From: Punica granatum
Lineage: Eukaryota > Streptophyta > Magnoliopsida > Myrtales > Lythraceae
Reading direction: 5' to 3'
NCBI RefSeq assembly: GCF_007655135.1
Contig: NC_045132.1
Location: 1,860,001 to 1,924,000, forward strand
DNA length: 64,000 nucleotides
Shown here: positions 21,641 to 33,462 of the stretch, in pieces
Layout of the letters: every line of letters begins with the position of its first letter
How positions within the stretch are numbered: position 1 is the stretch's first letter
Program-made: the position numbers and the translations under genes
The notes under the pieces: generated by a model
Databases searched by the model: none
Seen by the model: the letters and a program-made list of their open reading frames with translations, nothing else
Told to the model about the DNA's origin: nothing

Positions 21641-24560
21641 TTCCCTCTTCTTATCACTGAGTAAAGAATTTTTTTTCTTGGGTCTTCTAATTTTCTCATT
21701 CAATTTTGCCACTTTAGAAAATTTAAATTATTTGTTTACATAACTTGTCAAAAAAAATTAATTAAAGTCCATACCAATGGAAAGTGTTTCAGACAAATCC
21801 TAGGAAGAACAAGAAGGACAAATGTAAATCAACAAATGGATAGATAGATAGATAGATAGATAGATGAGTGTTCAATGACTGAATCAACAATAGATAAATA
21901 AATAAATAAATAAACAAACAAACAAATAAGTATTAAGGGGCAACGGACAGGGTGCACTGCAGCAAAATACATGCTCTGGTATAAAATTAAGAGATAGGTC
22001 TCGCATTTTTTTTTTCTATTTGGACTTCTTTTTGTATTCTCTTATTTATGTTTTTTCTATTTTTTTAGTAGGTTCACCGGGCTCTTTCTATATATTAAAA
22101 GAAGGTAAAATAGTATTTAATAACAAAGGAAAAGAGAGAGGATGAATTCTCTAATGATTCCAGCAAAAGTAGATGAATATGAATGGCGTGATATCTATGC
22201 GTGTGAGTATACAGTATACAGCTCTACTTTGCCTCGACTACAAATATGACCTGGACCTATTATATATATATATATATATATATATACATTTACCAAATAT
22301 TTTTCAGTTATTTATTTATTTAAGACATTCTTCAATTGAAAAGTTCCCTTTTTATTTCGTTTCACGCTCCCAAAAATATATGATTACATATATATATATA
22401 TATATGTATGTACATTTTTTTGTGGTCCATTCATAGTGAAATAATACTTTAATGGAATGTAAGCTCAAAATATTCTATATATGAGCACAGCCAAATAATT
22501 GAATTCCCACCGTTTTTTCGGCCTGTCCCAGGCTCCAGCCCACCATATAGCGACATGATATCATATGTACTCATATCCATAAATTATCTATCTTATTATT
22601 TTATATATATACATATTGCGGCCAGGAAAATGAATTATTTATACCATGGTTAATCATTATCAGCAAATATATTAACTTTAACATGATCAACCGCATGCTT
22701 ATCCGATTGGTCAATTATTGGAAGAATTTTTACGATCTACTCATCTATAGAATGATGTCTAGGTTTATAACTTTTTCTTTGGTTGAAGGTTTATGTATAA
22801 CGGGATGGACGGAGGGGGGCTGAGGGGGGCAGTCATTCCCCCCAAAATTTTACGTTAAAAGGAAATGTATATGTTATTGTCCAATTTTTGATGAAAATTC
22901 TTATATTCGTCCCCTAAATCGGAATCATTATCATTCTATGCCCTTCAAAGAGATTGTCAAATGGACCTGAGCATTGATACTTTAGTAAAAATCTTTTTGT
23001 TGAATGATTTAGTTACATATATGAGTGTACATATATATCATGTGTCTGACGGATTGACAAGATAATTATTTATGTCCGCTGGATGGATGTGAATAATGTG
23101 ATGGTTTGATTTTTTATTTGTGATGATTTCACTTTGTCTAAATGTGTTGGTATATTTCAGTTCTTCATATCGATATATTAAATATTTACTTTGTAGCAAA
23201 GTCATTATAGACTAGCGAAATCCACTGTAGGGTCCCAACACCCAAGTCATCTGATACACAGATTTTTAATTTTTAATTTTTATTTTTTGTACTTTTGGAT
23301 AGAGTACATATAGATAGATGGATAGAAAAGGGAATGCTACTAGAGTACTTTCTATAATTGACGTTCAGAAAATCCAGTAACCCATCATGTGAAAGCCTGA
23401 AATTGATGACTACTACCATCCAGTTATATGAAATTTTGGGCAAAATTTTATGACCAGCTCTGCATGTTATCTCAATTTTTTTTAATCTATAAAAGAATCG
23501 CATGAGTCTAAAAAAAATAAAAAAATAGTGAAATAAATGGACGTGAAAGTTTTATTAGTAAGAATTAAACCTAAAATAACTTAGTCCAGAGTTAATGATC
23601 TTACTGTACTGCACTCATTCTTCATATATATAAATTAAGAAACCTCATGAAATAACATAAAGAAATGAATATTAAAAAGAATATTCAGTGGAGCTTACCC
23701 GACGAGGTGCAATGAATAATATCTACATGATCACTGATAAACGTCTCTGTTAACCCCTTAAAATTTATCTTACAACCACATGGATTATTCTTTTATATTG
23801 AGTAATATCAACTGAATGTTTTCTTGGAAATAACGGAACACAATGCCCCCATCAATACAACACCCCAAATGAACTTAATCAGAAACATCAGAGATGGTGG
23901 TGACGAGTGTGTGAGAGAGTATATATATATGTGAATAAAAATAACAAAATTGGTACAAAAAACCAAAAAAAGGGGAAAAAAAAAAGTCTACGAAAATTCT
24001 CTCTTTATAATTTCCTTTTCAATTTTCTGAGGAATGCTTCAGAAAAGAAAAATGACGGACAAGAAAAAAATCCTTTCCAAGTCCCAAACAACTTTTTTAG
24101 GGTTTCAATATTACATATAGAGATGACTTCCACCACTAGTTTTGATGAGTTGGAAAAAAAAAAGGACAACAACATCAAATTGGGATCATACTTAGAAAAA
24201 CATTAAAAACATGAAAATAAAATTACAGTACAAAAGAAGAGATGAAAAGGCAATGACGAAAGAGAAGTTTTATAGAGTGAAAGCACAAGTGTAATAATCG
24301 AGATATAACTAAATATCAGTACCATGATGTCTAGCACGTAAAATGGCTAAACAAAAGCACATAAACTGAGTACATTATTATTATTATAGCACGTAAAATG
24401 GCGATGGTTAGGGGGGGTGGCGCGGGAAGGAAACGGTCTGTCCAGGTTGAACGGGAGTTAGGGGCAACTAAGGGAATACAGTAGGGGTAGAGAGGTAATA
24501 TTGGAAAAGTGAAAATATGGAATTCAGCACTCATATTTTATTTTATTGTAGGGAGATAAT
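21641..24560. other. Intergenic region upstream of AIL1, no gene
   Basis: Simple repeats are frequent: a TAGA run at about 21838-21866, AAATA/AAACA runs at about 21893-21928, and TA runs at about 22260-22286 and 22387-22406. All open frames are short and lack motifs. A 15-bp phrase, AGCACGTAAAATGGC, is present twice (about 24332 and 24388). The distal AIL1 promoter probably lies in the last few hundred bases, but no element can be named with confidence. Confidence 0.5.
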
Positions 24561-24564
24561 ATAT

Positions 24565-24715
24565 TAATAATGTGTATATATATATATACACACACATATA
24601 TGAGAAAAAGATAAAAAGCTTTGAAGTTTGAGCTCAAAAACCCAAAACCCTACGCAGAGAGAGAGAGAGAGAGGGGGGGAAAAGGGAAGCCAACCCACAG
24701 ATTTTCTAGAGAGGG
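24565..24715 (+). promoter_or_regulatory. Probable AIL1 core promoter and 5' leader
   Basis: An alternating TA/CA tract (about 24573-24602) could supply a TATA box. It is followed by a leader with a GA run (about 24655-24673), a feature common in plant 5' leaders. The AIL1 start codon follows at 24716. The transcription start is not determinable from sequence. Confidence 0.35.
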
Positions 24716-27700
24716 ATGAGTAATTGGCTAGGGTTTTCTCTCACGCCTCACCTGAGAGCAGATGGAGGAGGAAGAAGAAGAAGAGGAGATGATGAGGATG
24801 ATCATGAAGAGGAAGAAGAACAAATAGAAGTACCAGAACCAGATGAAGAAGAAGAAGATGTACAAGGAGAAGGGAACCAAGGAATCCATCTTCATCATGA
24901 CCACCACCAACACCACCATCATCAACATAATCATCATGATGATGGCATCTCCCTTATGTCTCTTCGATCTGATGGTTCTCTCAGCGTTACCGAAGGTCCC
25001 TTCAGGAGCTCCCATGGAGGACCTCATCATCATCAGGTTCAAGGTATATAAAAGTATATAAACATAATCATTTGCATGTCCTCTCCAATTTATTTAATTT
25101 ATTGATTATTTAAAGTAAAAAAATGAATAATTGCACAAAATTCAAGTGGTGGGTCTGTCCTATGTTTTTCCTTTTTTGGTTCTTATTGTTCTTGGGCGTG
25201 CAATTAATTAGCTGCGTGTTGCATATCAAACCTTATACCATATTTACTCATCTAGGAGTTGATTTGACCTTTTGAATATTAATTAATGATGTAAAATAAT
25301 TTTTATCATGTCATTTCTTGACGAGGGTTAAGCTGACCCCTAAACGGGATTAATCTCCTTTAACAGGTTGGGGGGAAACTTTGTAATGTCATCGAAATAT
25401 ATAAAATTTTATTATATTTTTGTTATTTTTTTAGAGAATTTGTATGAATAATTATTATGTGATCATCTGATTTGAACGTGTGTATGTATATGTGTTGTTA
25501 GAATGGAACTATCAGAGTATAATGGACGCACCCAGCACGAGCAATGAGTCCCCGAAGCTCGAAGACTTCTTCAACTCTCAGCCGCCAGCCCAAAACGATG
25601 CCGGGTTCAACATCAACGTGAACGCCCCAGTTCTTGGCATTCCCGCTGTCGATGGAGGCGGGCGGCACCCCTTTAATGGGGTTCAAAGCAGTAACGTCCT
25701 TGCCCACCCTCTCCTGTCGCCGCCCTTCCACGGTCTCACCACCACCCCGCCTGGTCACCACCCACATTTTGATGGTGCCACTGGGATCACCTCCGTGTCC
25801 GGGCTCAAGTCCTGGCTGCGACAGGCAGCACCGCAGCATCCAGGGGAGAGACCCGCATCCAGCGGAGGGTGCAACTACCAGGCCCTCTCGCTCTCGGTGA
25901 ACCCGGGTGCAGAGGGCAGTGATGGTGGTGTAGTGGCGCCGCTGGAGCCCATGGTGGTTGGGGGCAAGAGGAGTGGCGGTGATTATGCGTCTCCGGTGGC
26001 TGCAGCGGCTGGAAGGGAACCGGTCCCTCGGAAATCTATAGATACCTTCGGGCAGAGGACTTCTCAGTACCGCGGCGTTACGAGGTTTGTTGGTTTTTCT
26101 TTTTCCCCCCTCTGTTTTTTTTATTTTTTTATTCTTTTTCTCTTAATGAGAATCTGAATATACCTACGTTCTTTTTTTTTTTATTGAAATCTTCTTCTTT
26201 TTTTAAAAAAATTTTGATTCTTGGGATAGTAATGCTTATAGTTTTCGATGAAAATAGATAGCAAAGTCTTGGCAGCGCTATTTTTTTTCATTTCATTCAT
26301 TTTTCGTATCTTTCGGGTTAATAATGCTAATAATTTTCGATGATGTTTCATGAGACTGGTTGGGTTGGTGCACTATCGAAACGTGTAACCATTTGCCACT
26401 TAAAGTTTATGTATAATCACTTTATAAATGTGTAAAGTGGAAGGGGTTCGAAACATGTAACCGTTTGTCACTTAGAGTTTATATATAATCATTTTATAAA
26501 TGGGTAAAGCGGAAGGGGGCAGATACCGTAGTTTTATCATCAATCATGCGTAGCTATGTATACTATCGAATTACGGTACAAAGATATGATGAGTCATCAC
26601 ACGATAATTGATCATATGCTTCCGTAAGATTATGATTTATGATGGGGGCCCTTATATTATATATGCCAAAATGCTAAATCCTCTCAACAAGTTTTATTCT
26701 ACTATAATAGTATAGATAATATGCAATTTTTGAAATGATGCAAATGCTATTGCGGTCTCGTGTTCATTGTAGGCATAGGTGGACGGGGAGATATGAGGCA
26801 CATCTTTGGGACAACAGCTGCAGGAAAGAAGGGCAGACAAGGAAAGGAAGGCAAGGTGATTTAGAGAGAAAAATGAAAAACCATTATTTATTATAATAAT
26901 GGTAATATTAATACTAATAATAATAATAATAGTTTGTTATTATAATGTTATTACTATTATTCTTCTTGATTCTTTTCCTAGGTTTGTAATAAATTTCTCC
27001 TTGGAGAATATGCTGACGTATGCTTCTCTCTCTCTCTCTCTCTCTCTTTAATTTGTTTGATTGTATCGAGGGGGGCCTCTCTAATTCCTGACCTGCAACT
27101 CTACAAAAATCTCTGCAGTTTATCTGGGTAAGTAATTGCTTCTGCATGCTCTCTCTAGTCACCTCATTCTCAGCTTTGCAATGAATTAACACTGACCAGA
27201 GTCAACTGCATCTATAGTCAATCATTTGTATGCTCGCCACATATCTATGGACCTCGGCTTAACAGCCGTTGGATAGCTTGATATGATAGAAAGGTGAGAG
27301 AGATCCAACGGCTGCAGGCACGGTGGCTTGATATATAGTATAATCGAAGCTTCCTGTATACTTATCCAAACCACATGAAAGATTGCTTGATGCCCTGAAT
27401 TGAATATTATTCTACATTTGCAACATAACATAACGTTGTTATTTCTTTTTCTTGGTCGGAGAAAGATTAGATCTATGGTCTTTGAATTTGTAGTAAGTTC
27501 TTAATCAATTGACATATTGATTGATTAACTTCATTTGTGTTAATTAGACTAACAATTAACCGATTGACATATTTGACTAGGTGGATATGATAAGGAAGAA
27601 AAAGCAGCAAGGGCTTATGACTTAGCCGCATTGAAGTATTGGGGTCCAACAACTCACATAAATTTCCCAGTAAGTTCGTTATTAGTTGCATTAAAACCAA

Positions 27701-29748
27701 ATATTCAATTAAGAAAAGAAAAATCAAAAGAGGATGTAGCGCAGTGGCGTGCGCTCTCCCGCCCGGTAACCTGGAGATTTCGAGTTCTATATTCAATGAG
27801 ACTATCCGTGTCCCTTTATTAACTATTAGGATTTCTATTTTATTATATTAGATCAATGGATCTCTCTTATTACTAGAAAAAAAAAATAAAAAGGTGATTT
27901 GAATGTACAAAAACATTAATTTGTGCGGTAATAGAATTTCAGAAAGTGATTAATGGTTGTTCTGAATTGAGGATCTCTCAATAATTTACTTTACTGATCA
28001 TCAGCTTAGCGATTATGAGAAAGAGCTAGAGGAAATGAAGAATATGACCCGGCAAGAATTTGTCGCCCACTTAAGAAGGTTTGCCCTAATTATTCTAATC
28101 TCTCCCTCTCTTGTCTCGTTAAGTGGTTCTGCCAAATGAAATTTTTACATTGAATTGCTTATGAATTTCCGGTGTTCACTTCGTATCATGTCAGCGACGA
28201 AACTTATATCCTTACAATAATTGATACCAAGAGTAATATCTTCTTGGCGAGTTTCCTGACACTTGTGTGCTGATTAATGATGTTAATTACAATCGATGAA
28301 AACTGGTAAATAAATTGAATTTTCATTTGTTGAATTTGCTTCTTGTATATTTTTGTCGTAAAATGAAGTATTATATTCCGATTAATACTTTGGCAGGAAA
28401 AGCAGTGGATTTTCTAGAGGAGCATCTGTCTATCGAGGTGTGACAAGGTATGGTGCTCAAAACAACTTTTTTTTTCCCCTCTCCCTGCAATTGCAGCCTT
28501 TCTTTCCCCCTTTTCTTTCCATTTTTTTTTCTGCAGTTATAAATTTACAAATACGCAAGATATAATTTATTTTATAGAAATAAAAATGTAAACTATATAA
28601 TAAAATAAGAAGATGTAGTGCAGAAAACATATTCTCACCTAAAACTAATTAAGAGGTTGTGCCTTCAATTGTTAATACTAAAATTTCTCGTGCTCTTTTT
28701 TTTTTTTGTTGCTTTTTCTTTGTTGGCTAGTGACATGGGCATAATTCCTATTAATAGAAGAAAAATTGTATAATAATATAAAATATCCATATGGATATAT
28801 ATATATTATTGAATTATTGAGGTCCATCAGTAATTAATTTTTTTACTTTATTCCAAATTTCCCTTTCTGTGGTCCAAAAGGAGAGGGAGAAAATAAATAA
28901 ATAAATAAAAAGGTTCCCCTTTCCTCTGATCTGTCAACTTAATTGCACCTCTTTCTTTACCCTGACTGCAGACACCATCAACATGGAAGGTGGCAAGCCC
29001 GAATAGGAAGGGTTGCAGGCAACAAGGACTTGTACCTTGGTACCTTTAGTAAGTTTTAAATGTTAAATCAAATCAATCCATTATGGATATACTTCTTCTC
29101 TTCATAGTACGTAGTATTTTCCTTTAAAAATATTGACTGTGGGAGGTCGGAATGTATCGTCACATATTAGTGCAGTTTTATGTGTATATGTCAGAATATA
29201 TATTCTTCCCTTGGCATAAAGGTACCCAAGAGGAAGCAGCAGAAGCATATGATATTGCCGCCATCAAATTCCGAGGAACAAATGCTGTGACAAACTTTGA
29301 TATCAGCCGGTACGATGTGAAGAGAATATGTTCAAGCTCCACTTTGATAACGAGCGACCTTGCAAAACGTGGTAGTCCTCCAAAAGCAGCCCTCGAGGAG
29401 TACGGTTCTTGTGCCACAATGATGGACCCTCACCGGCAACATCCGATTCCCACAACCTTAACTGGTGATCATTGTCACGAGCCTTCTGAGGAGCTCGCTC
29501 ACATGGTTTCTAGCCCTAAGACTATCCAGAGATGCACGCTCGAAGAAGGCAATAGTTCAGGGGACTTTTGTGCTGGAGAAGTTTATAATTCGCAGGAATA
29601 CTTCTCGCTGGAAGATCCAACTGCGAAGTACCTCGAAGATCACGCCAGTGACAGGAGGGAACCTGATTCGAGTGGCAATAGGCAGGGGAGTGATTTGGGG
29701 TTGGTTCAAAATCAAGTGCTTCCAATGTTCGCTTTGTGGAATGAGTAG
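24716..29748 (+). CDS. AIL1: AINTEGUMENTA-LIKE 1 (AP2-type transcription factor), nine exons, 606 residues
   Basis: Nuclear DNA-binding regulator of the AP2 subfamily, euANT group; the family maintains growth in young organs and meristems. Exons: 24716-25043, 25502-26084, 26773-26855, 27119-27127, 27581-27669, 28005-28078, 28397-28447, 28972-29048, 29222-29748. All have GT-AG junctions and phases match throughout. Visible features: WLGFSLTP near the start (residues 4-11), an acidic then His-rich stretch (about 20-85), [25 protein letters not shown], and [20 protein letters not shown] leading into AP2 repeat 1 (about 298-364). A linker ending [10 protein letters not shown] precedes AP2 repeat 2 (about 400-458). 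The [16 protein letters not shown] stretch after repeat 2, together with WLGFSLTP and LKSWL, points to AIL1 rather than ANT or PLETHORA genes. The C-terminus LPMFALWNE recalls ANT. Introns hold a tandem repeat, an inverted repeat, a TC run and a SINE. The start is the first ATG giving WLGFSLTP. Exon borders are my reading, not transcript-confirmed. Confidence 0.95.
26377..26520 (+). repeat. Two-copy 72-bp tandem repeat in AIL1 intron 2
   Basis: Two adjacent copies beginning CGAAAC(G/A)TGTAACC at 26377 and 26449 run through TTTATAAATG(T/G)GTAAAG(T/C)GGAAGGGG. They differ by several substitutions. No function is evident. Confidence 0.8.
27119..27127 (+). other. AIL1: 9-nt AIL1 microexon encoding part of Val-Tyr-Leu-Gly
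   Basis: TTTATCTGG is preceded by CTCTGCAG and followed by GTAAGT. Joined with the last G of exon 3 it gives V-Y-L and the first base of G. This yields RQ-VYL-GGYD in the first AP2 repeat, which the family requires. Without this exon the frame is kept (9 nt) but three residues of the AP2 beta-sheet are lost. A 9-nt exon at this position is a known property of ANT/AIL and related AP2 genes. Confidence 0.9.
27263..27314. repeat. Perfect 12-bp inverted repeat in AIL1 intron 4
   Basis: CAGCCGTTGGAT (27263-27274) and ATCCAACGGCTG (27303-27314) are exact reverse complements separated by 28 bases. In RNA they would form a strong stem just downstream of the microexon. Confidence 0.85.
27731..27893 (+). 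mobile_element. tRNA-derived SINE in AIL1 intron 5
   Basis: The head contains a textbook RNA polymerase III A-box (TAGCGCAGTGG, 27738-27748). About 40 bases later comes CCGGTAACCTGGAG followed by a B-box-like TTTCGAGTTC (27779-27788). An AT-rich body ends in a run of A with one T (about 27876-27890). AAAAG occurs immediately before the head and near the tail, so it may be the target duplication. The tRNA-like head cannot fold into a full tRNA, because there is no matching acceptor strand. A SINE is therefore the better call than a tRNA gene. Its sense is the same as AIL1. Confidence 0.65.
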
Positions 29749-31744
29749 TCAAATAGGGTTTGTATGTTGGAAAAAGAAGAGAGGGGAGTCAGAAGGAAAA
29801 AGCTAGATAGCTTTGATTTATTGTGATCAAAGGGCCATATATAGTTATATTTATATATCTCCATCTATATATATATATATATATATATTGTAGGCTTTAG
29901 TATAGCTAGTCAAACATTATAGGTACATCTTATATTAGGGGAAACATATATTAGCTGCATTAATATGGTGATTATTATATATTTTGTTTTTTGTTTTTTC
30001 TCGAAAGGCTATGAGATTATTATATATTTTCAACATATGTTAGGTGGAACATATGTATGAATGTCGAGTATTATCATGCCTTCAATCGATCACTCGAGGC
30101 ATCTTTGGTTAATTTTCGCGATGCTCTCTGTTCATTTGCAAATTCATTCTGTATGGCTAATTTGGAACCCAAAAATGTTTGTGAATTCAATGACAAGACA
30201 GCAGGCGGTCATTCGAACTTTCACAACTTGAAGATTAACTATTTTTTTACTATATCAAAATATTATGAAATTGGATATAGGATCAAATCATGGACGACAA
30301 ACACGAGCCTGATACAGTTGGAAATATGTTCTCCATGTTGGCAAACTTTATTTATAGTACAGAAATTTGAAACCCGTTGAAACTCGTTGCCCAAGCAAAT
30401 CTCAACATTGAGCGGGAGAATATGTTGATTGGTATCATGTGCTCTTGTCCAAATAAAAATTTGTGGATGGAAAACTCAACCATTTAATTTGAAGTTTAAA
30501 CATATAATAGGGATATTCTTATGCTAATCAACGATATGCAACAGCATAGTGGGGTTAAATTTTACTCCTCTTTGGAGTGTATCCAACTATGCAAAGAATA
30601 AGGGCAATGGTAAGCATGCTACGATCATATATAGCACGTATATGTATGCAGGTGTTTACATGTGACGGCTAAGTATAAATCAGGGTAAATTTCACAAATA
30701 ATAGAACCTTCTTTCTCAATAAGAATAATACTCAATTTAGTTTCATATAGAAGACAACGACATGTTCTATTTTTAAAATAGGACATGTATCTCACGTTCG
30801 CTGATAATCCCAATAATAAATGTTTGAAAAGGAAATTGGAACCCATTATACAACGGGTATAACATCCGTTAAATTCTTATAGGGAGTTTCAGCATCCATT
30901 ATAAAGCTTTTGGAAATATCAGCGTATATATATATGTAGCTTAGGATGTTCTTCATTCTATTTTAGAGGAGGGGTCGACACTATAAGATGAATTTGCGAA
31001 AATTTCCCATTAATTTATGCAATTGGAACATGGGGGTTATATTATAATGTGCTACAAATTAAGCAACAAAATGAAGAAGCTATATAATTTTTTTAAATGT
31101 ATGTATATGATATACTAGCCATCGCTTGATCACCTGATGAACAGCAGAAATGCATAGACTGCTACATATCGTGCATGAAGAAAGGCAGTGCCATCTCAGC
31201 TCATGCAGGGAAGCCACGTCAAGTTGGATACTCTTTCTGCCATAAATATACATACATATATACGTATAAAGATTATTATTTGTCTACTGAATAATTTAAA
31301 TGAAGGGTAGCTTAACATGTTTTGACATTATTCATATTACAGAATCTGAAGCTTTTCTTTTCTTTTCTTTTTTTTGCGGTCATGTAATTTCTTTTGGGTT
31401 ATTGAATCTAATTAAATATGTAATTAGAACAATAAAGATAGCAATTAATTAGCTCAAAGTCCATTCCCTTTCGATCCAAACACAAATAGTATAAGAATGG
31501 TAATAACCTAAGAAATTACGAAGTAAGGGAGATTCATAATAGACGTGAATTTAAATAAATATATATTTTTTTAATCAAGAAATTTGTACGATTATGAACC
31601 AGTTAATCAAGGGTGTTATACGGCTAATAAATAGAAGGTAAGTGTCATTAACTTGCTAATTTCTTCCTACATAAAATGGGGTGCAAGATGAACGCGTCGA
31701 TAAGAAAAGTCCAAGGGAGTTATTTGACTCTTTACTTCTCTGCA
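29749..31744. other. AIL1 3' untranslated region and intergenic DNA
   Basis: The first 100-250 bases after the AIL1 stop contain TA-rich sequence and could carry the poly(A) sites. Beyond about 30000 there is no convincing gene. Open frames of 70-110 codons at 30057-30380 and 30625-30846 have no recognisable motif and plain intergenic composition. Confidence 0.5.
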
Positions 31745-31925
31745 GCCTTAAGAGGTTGGCCTAGTGGTAAAAAAGGAAGGCAAATATCCACCCGATCTCA
31801 TATTCTAATTCATTTGAGGTCTTTATGATTGATCATATTTATCCGTTTCGTGTGTCGTAGGGTGCATCGGATTGGAGCAATTAGTTAAGCGAAGCCTGGA
31901 TCTCCAATTATTTAAAAATAAAATA
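31745..31925 (+). mobile_element. Probable SINE, second family
   Basis: The head AGAGGTTGGCCTAGTGGTAA holds an A-box-like TGGCCTAGTGG. A weak B-box (ATATTCTAATTC) follows about 50 bases on, and the body contains GGGTGCATCGGATTGGAGCA. It ends in an A/T-rich simple tail (TTTAAAAATAAAATAAAT). No clear target duplication. Confidence 0.45.
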
Positions 31926-31931
31926 AATCTT

Positions 31932-32118
31932 ACCAACATGAATCAGTTTAAGAGGATCGACGCTTGTTTCGCTTAAACAAGATCTCGAATTCGAGTTCTT
32001 GTGAATGCAAAAAATTCACACTGTAAAAGTTTCACCTCTTAATAAGACAACTCGGTTCGACTAGACTAATCATGATCAAATTCGATTTTCGAATGTCAAG
32101 TTTTACCCAAAAAAAAAA
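31932..32118 (+). mobile_element. SINE copy with A-rich tail
   Basis: The sequence CCAACATGAATCAGTTTAAG... contains GAATTCGAGTTC as B-box and the block ACTCGGTTCGACTAGACTAATC. It ends in a run of A (32109-32118). Block order matches the minus-strand copies at 20108 and 33282, so these belong to one family. It lies directly behind another SINE. Confidence 0.55.
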
Positions 32119-32382
32119 TCTCTTTCTCCTCAGCGGACAGAGAAAGAGAGAGGGAAGGAACAAGAGAGTAGGATGCCCCTACACCCTTCTGACCAAGTGA
32201 AAGGCCTGGCCTTAAATTGTGTGCCCTTTCTCATCTTTGAAATTTTTTTTTTCTAAGTGCCATTATTAATTTGTGTCTTATGAACCGTTTCTATAGTTTT
32301 AACTCTGTAAGCCGTTGGCTCATATGTTATAGTTAGATTAGCATAGCATGTATATACAAGAGATGGTTCTTCGTCCCTTATC

Positions 32383-32433
<51 letters not shown>

Positions 32434-33281
32434 ATAATCAATCTCTTTGTTTTTCTCTAACGAAAGATTTATAACATGCAGTTATGCTCTGCACAGTGCA
32501 GAGGAGAGATTATCAGGATGGAAGCTTGAACTTCTTTTAGTGAGATAATTTTAACATATTAACTAAAACTGATTTCATTCAAGTCGGGTTGGCCCTGTCA
32601 TGAAGTGGGGAGCTTAGATTTTAGTTTGTGTAGGGGAAGAATATTAAAAGTAAAAATAGAAAGGAAAAAAAAAAAAGAAGAAGAAGGAAAGTAAGTTGTA
32701 GGTAGGGAGCTCGAAGTCCCAAAAGTCCTGTGGACTATCGAAAATTACGTGCCATCGATCAAGTAAAACCATGCCATCTGTTGGCTCTTATAAGAAGTTG
32801 AAATCAATTCCTCCCAGCTGTTTCTTAAGCCAAAAGAAAAAAAACAGAGGTGGAGAGAGAGAGAGAGAGGAATGATAAAAGGTATAAAGTCCAGAAGTCT
32901 TTTCTTACCGAAAGAAATTCGAAAGGTCATTGAATCATCAAATCCTCAGTTCAAATTTCAGTGACTATACTTTAACTGGCATTTAAAAATTAGAAAGTTA
33001 TCATAGAATCTCGTTATTCTGTCAAGTCGACGCTCGAGGAGCATGAGAACACTTCATTTTTCCCCCAAAAACAAGTTCAGATGTCCTTCAACTTATTTTT
33101 ATTTTTATTTTTAATTTGGTTTCATCCCAGCCATTGATTCTTCCCAAAAAATTTAATTACAGAAAACATTGTGGTTTACATAGAAGAATCAGTTGAACAT
33201 AGATTAGTATAGGTCCAATCAATGAGGATTATTATTATTATTATTATCCTTTTAATGAACTAATAAGATAACATCGATTTT
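32119..33281. other. Intergenic DNA, no gene
   Basis: A pure GA run lies at about 32389-32427, with shorter GA runs at about 32855-32870. The minus-strand open frame over the GA run is an artefact. Nothing else is supportable. Confidence 0.55.
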
Positions 33282-33462
33282 CTCTTTTTCGGAGTGAACC
33301 CTAATATTCGAAAATCCAATTAGATCACGACTAATTCAATCGAGCCTGGTCGACCCACTAAAGGGTAAAACTCTTTCAAGGTATCATTTCATATTCGAAC
33401 CCGAGACTTTATTTAAATAAAATAAGTGTCGAATCGCTTGAACTAATTTACGTACGTCGATT
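33282..33462 (-). mobile_element. SINE copy (minus strand)
   Basis: On the minus strand it contains TTAGTTCAAGCGATTCGAC, a clean B-box GGGTTCGAATA, then AAAGAGTTTTACCCTTTAGTG, GGTCGACCAGGCTCGATTGA and a terminal TTGGATTTTCGAATATTAGG. The same order of blocks occurs at 31932 (+) and 20108 (-). It is the best preserved of the family copies here. Confidence 0.55.

Noticed and set aside
24728..25042. 104-codon minus-strand frame opposite AIL1 exon 1
   Set aside because: It is an antisense reading of the His/Asp/Glu-rich exon, giving low-complexity Met/Ile runs; AIL1 on the plus strand explains the sequence.
25480..25501. Upstream extension of AIL1 exon 2 (MYVYVLLE) as an alternative start
   Set aside because: It is the end of intron 1; an AG at 25500-25501 and phase agreement with exon 1 (WLGFSLTP) support splicing. 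Internal initiation would lose the conserved N-terminus.
27738..27800. A functional tRNA gene in AIL1 intron 5
   Set aside because: A- and B-boxes are present, but the 3' side does not pair with the 5' acceptor strand and the unit runs on into an A-rich tail; a SINE fits better.
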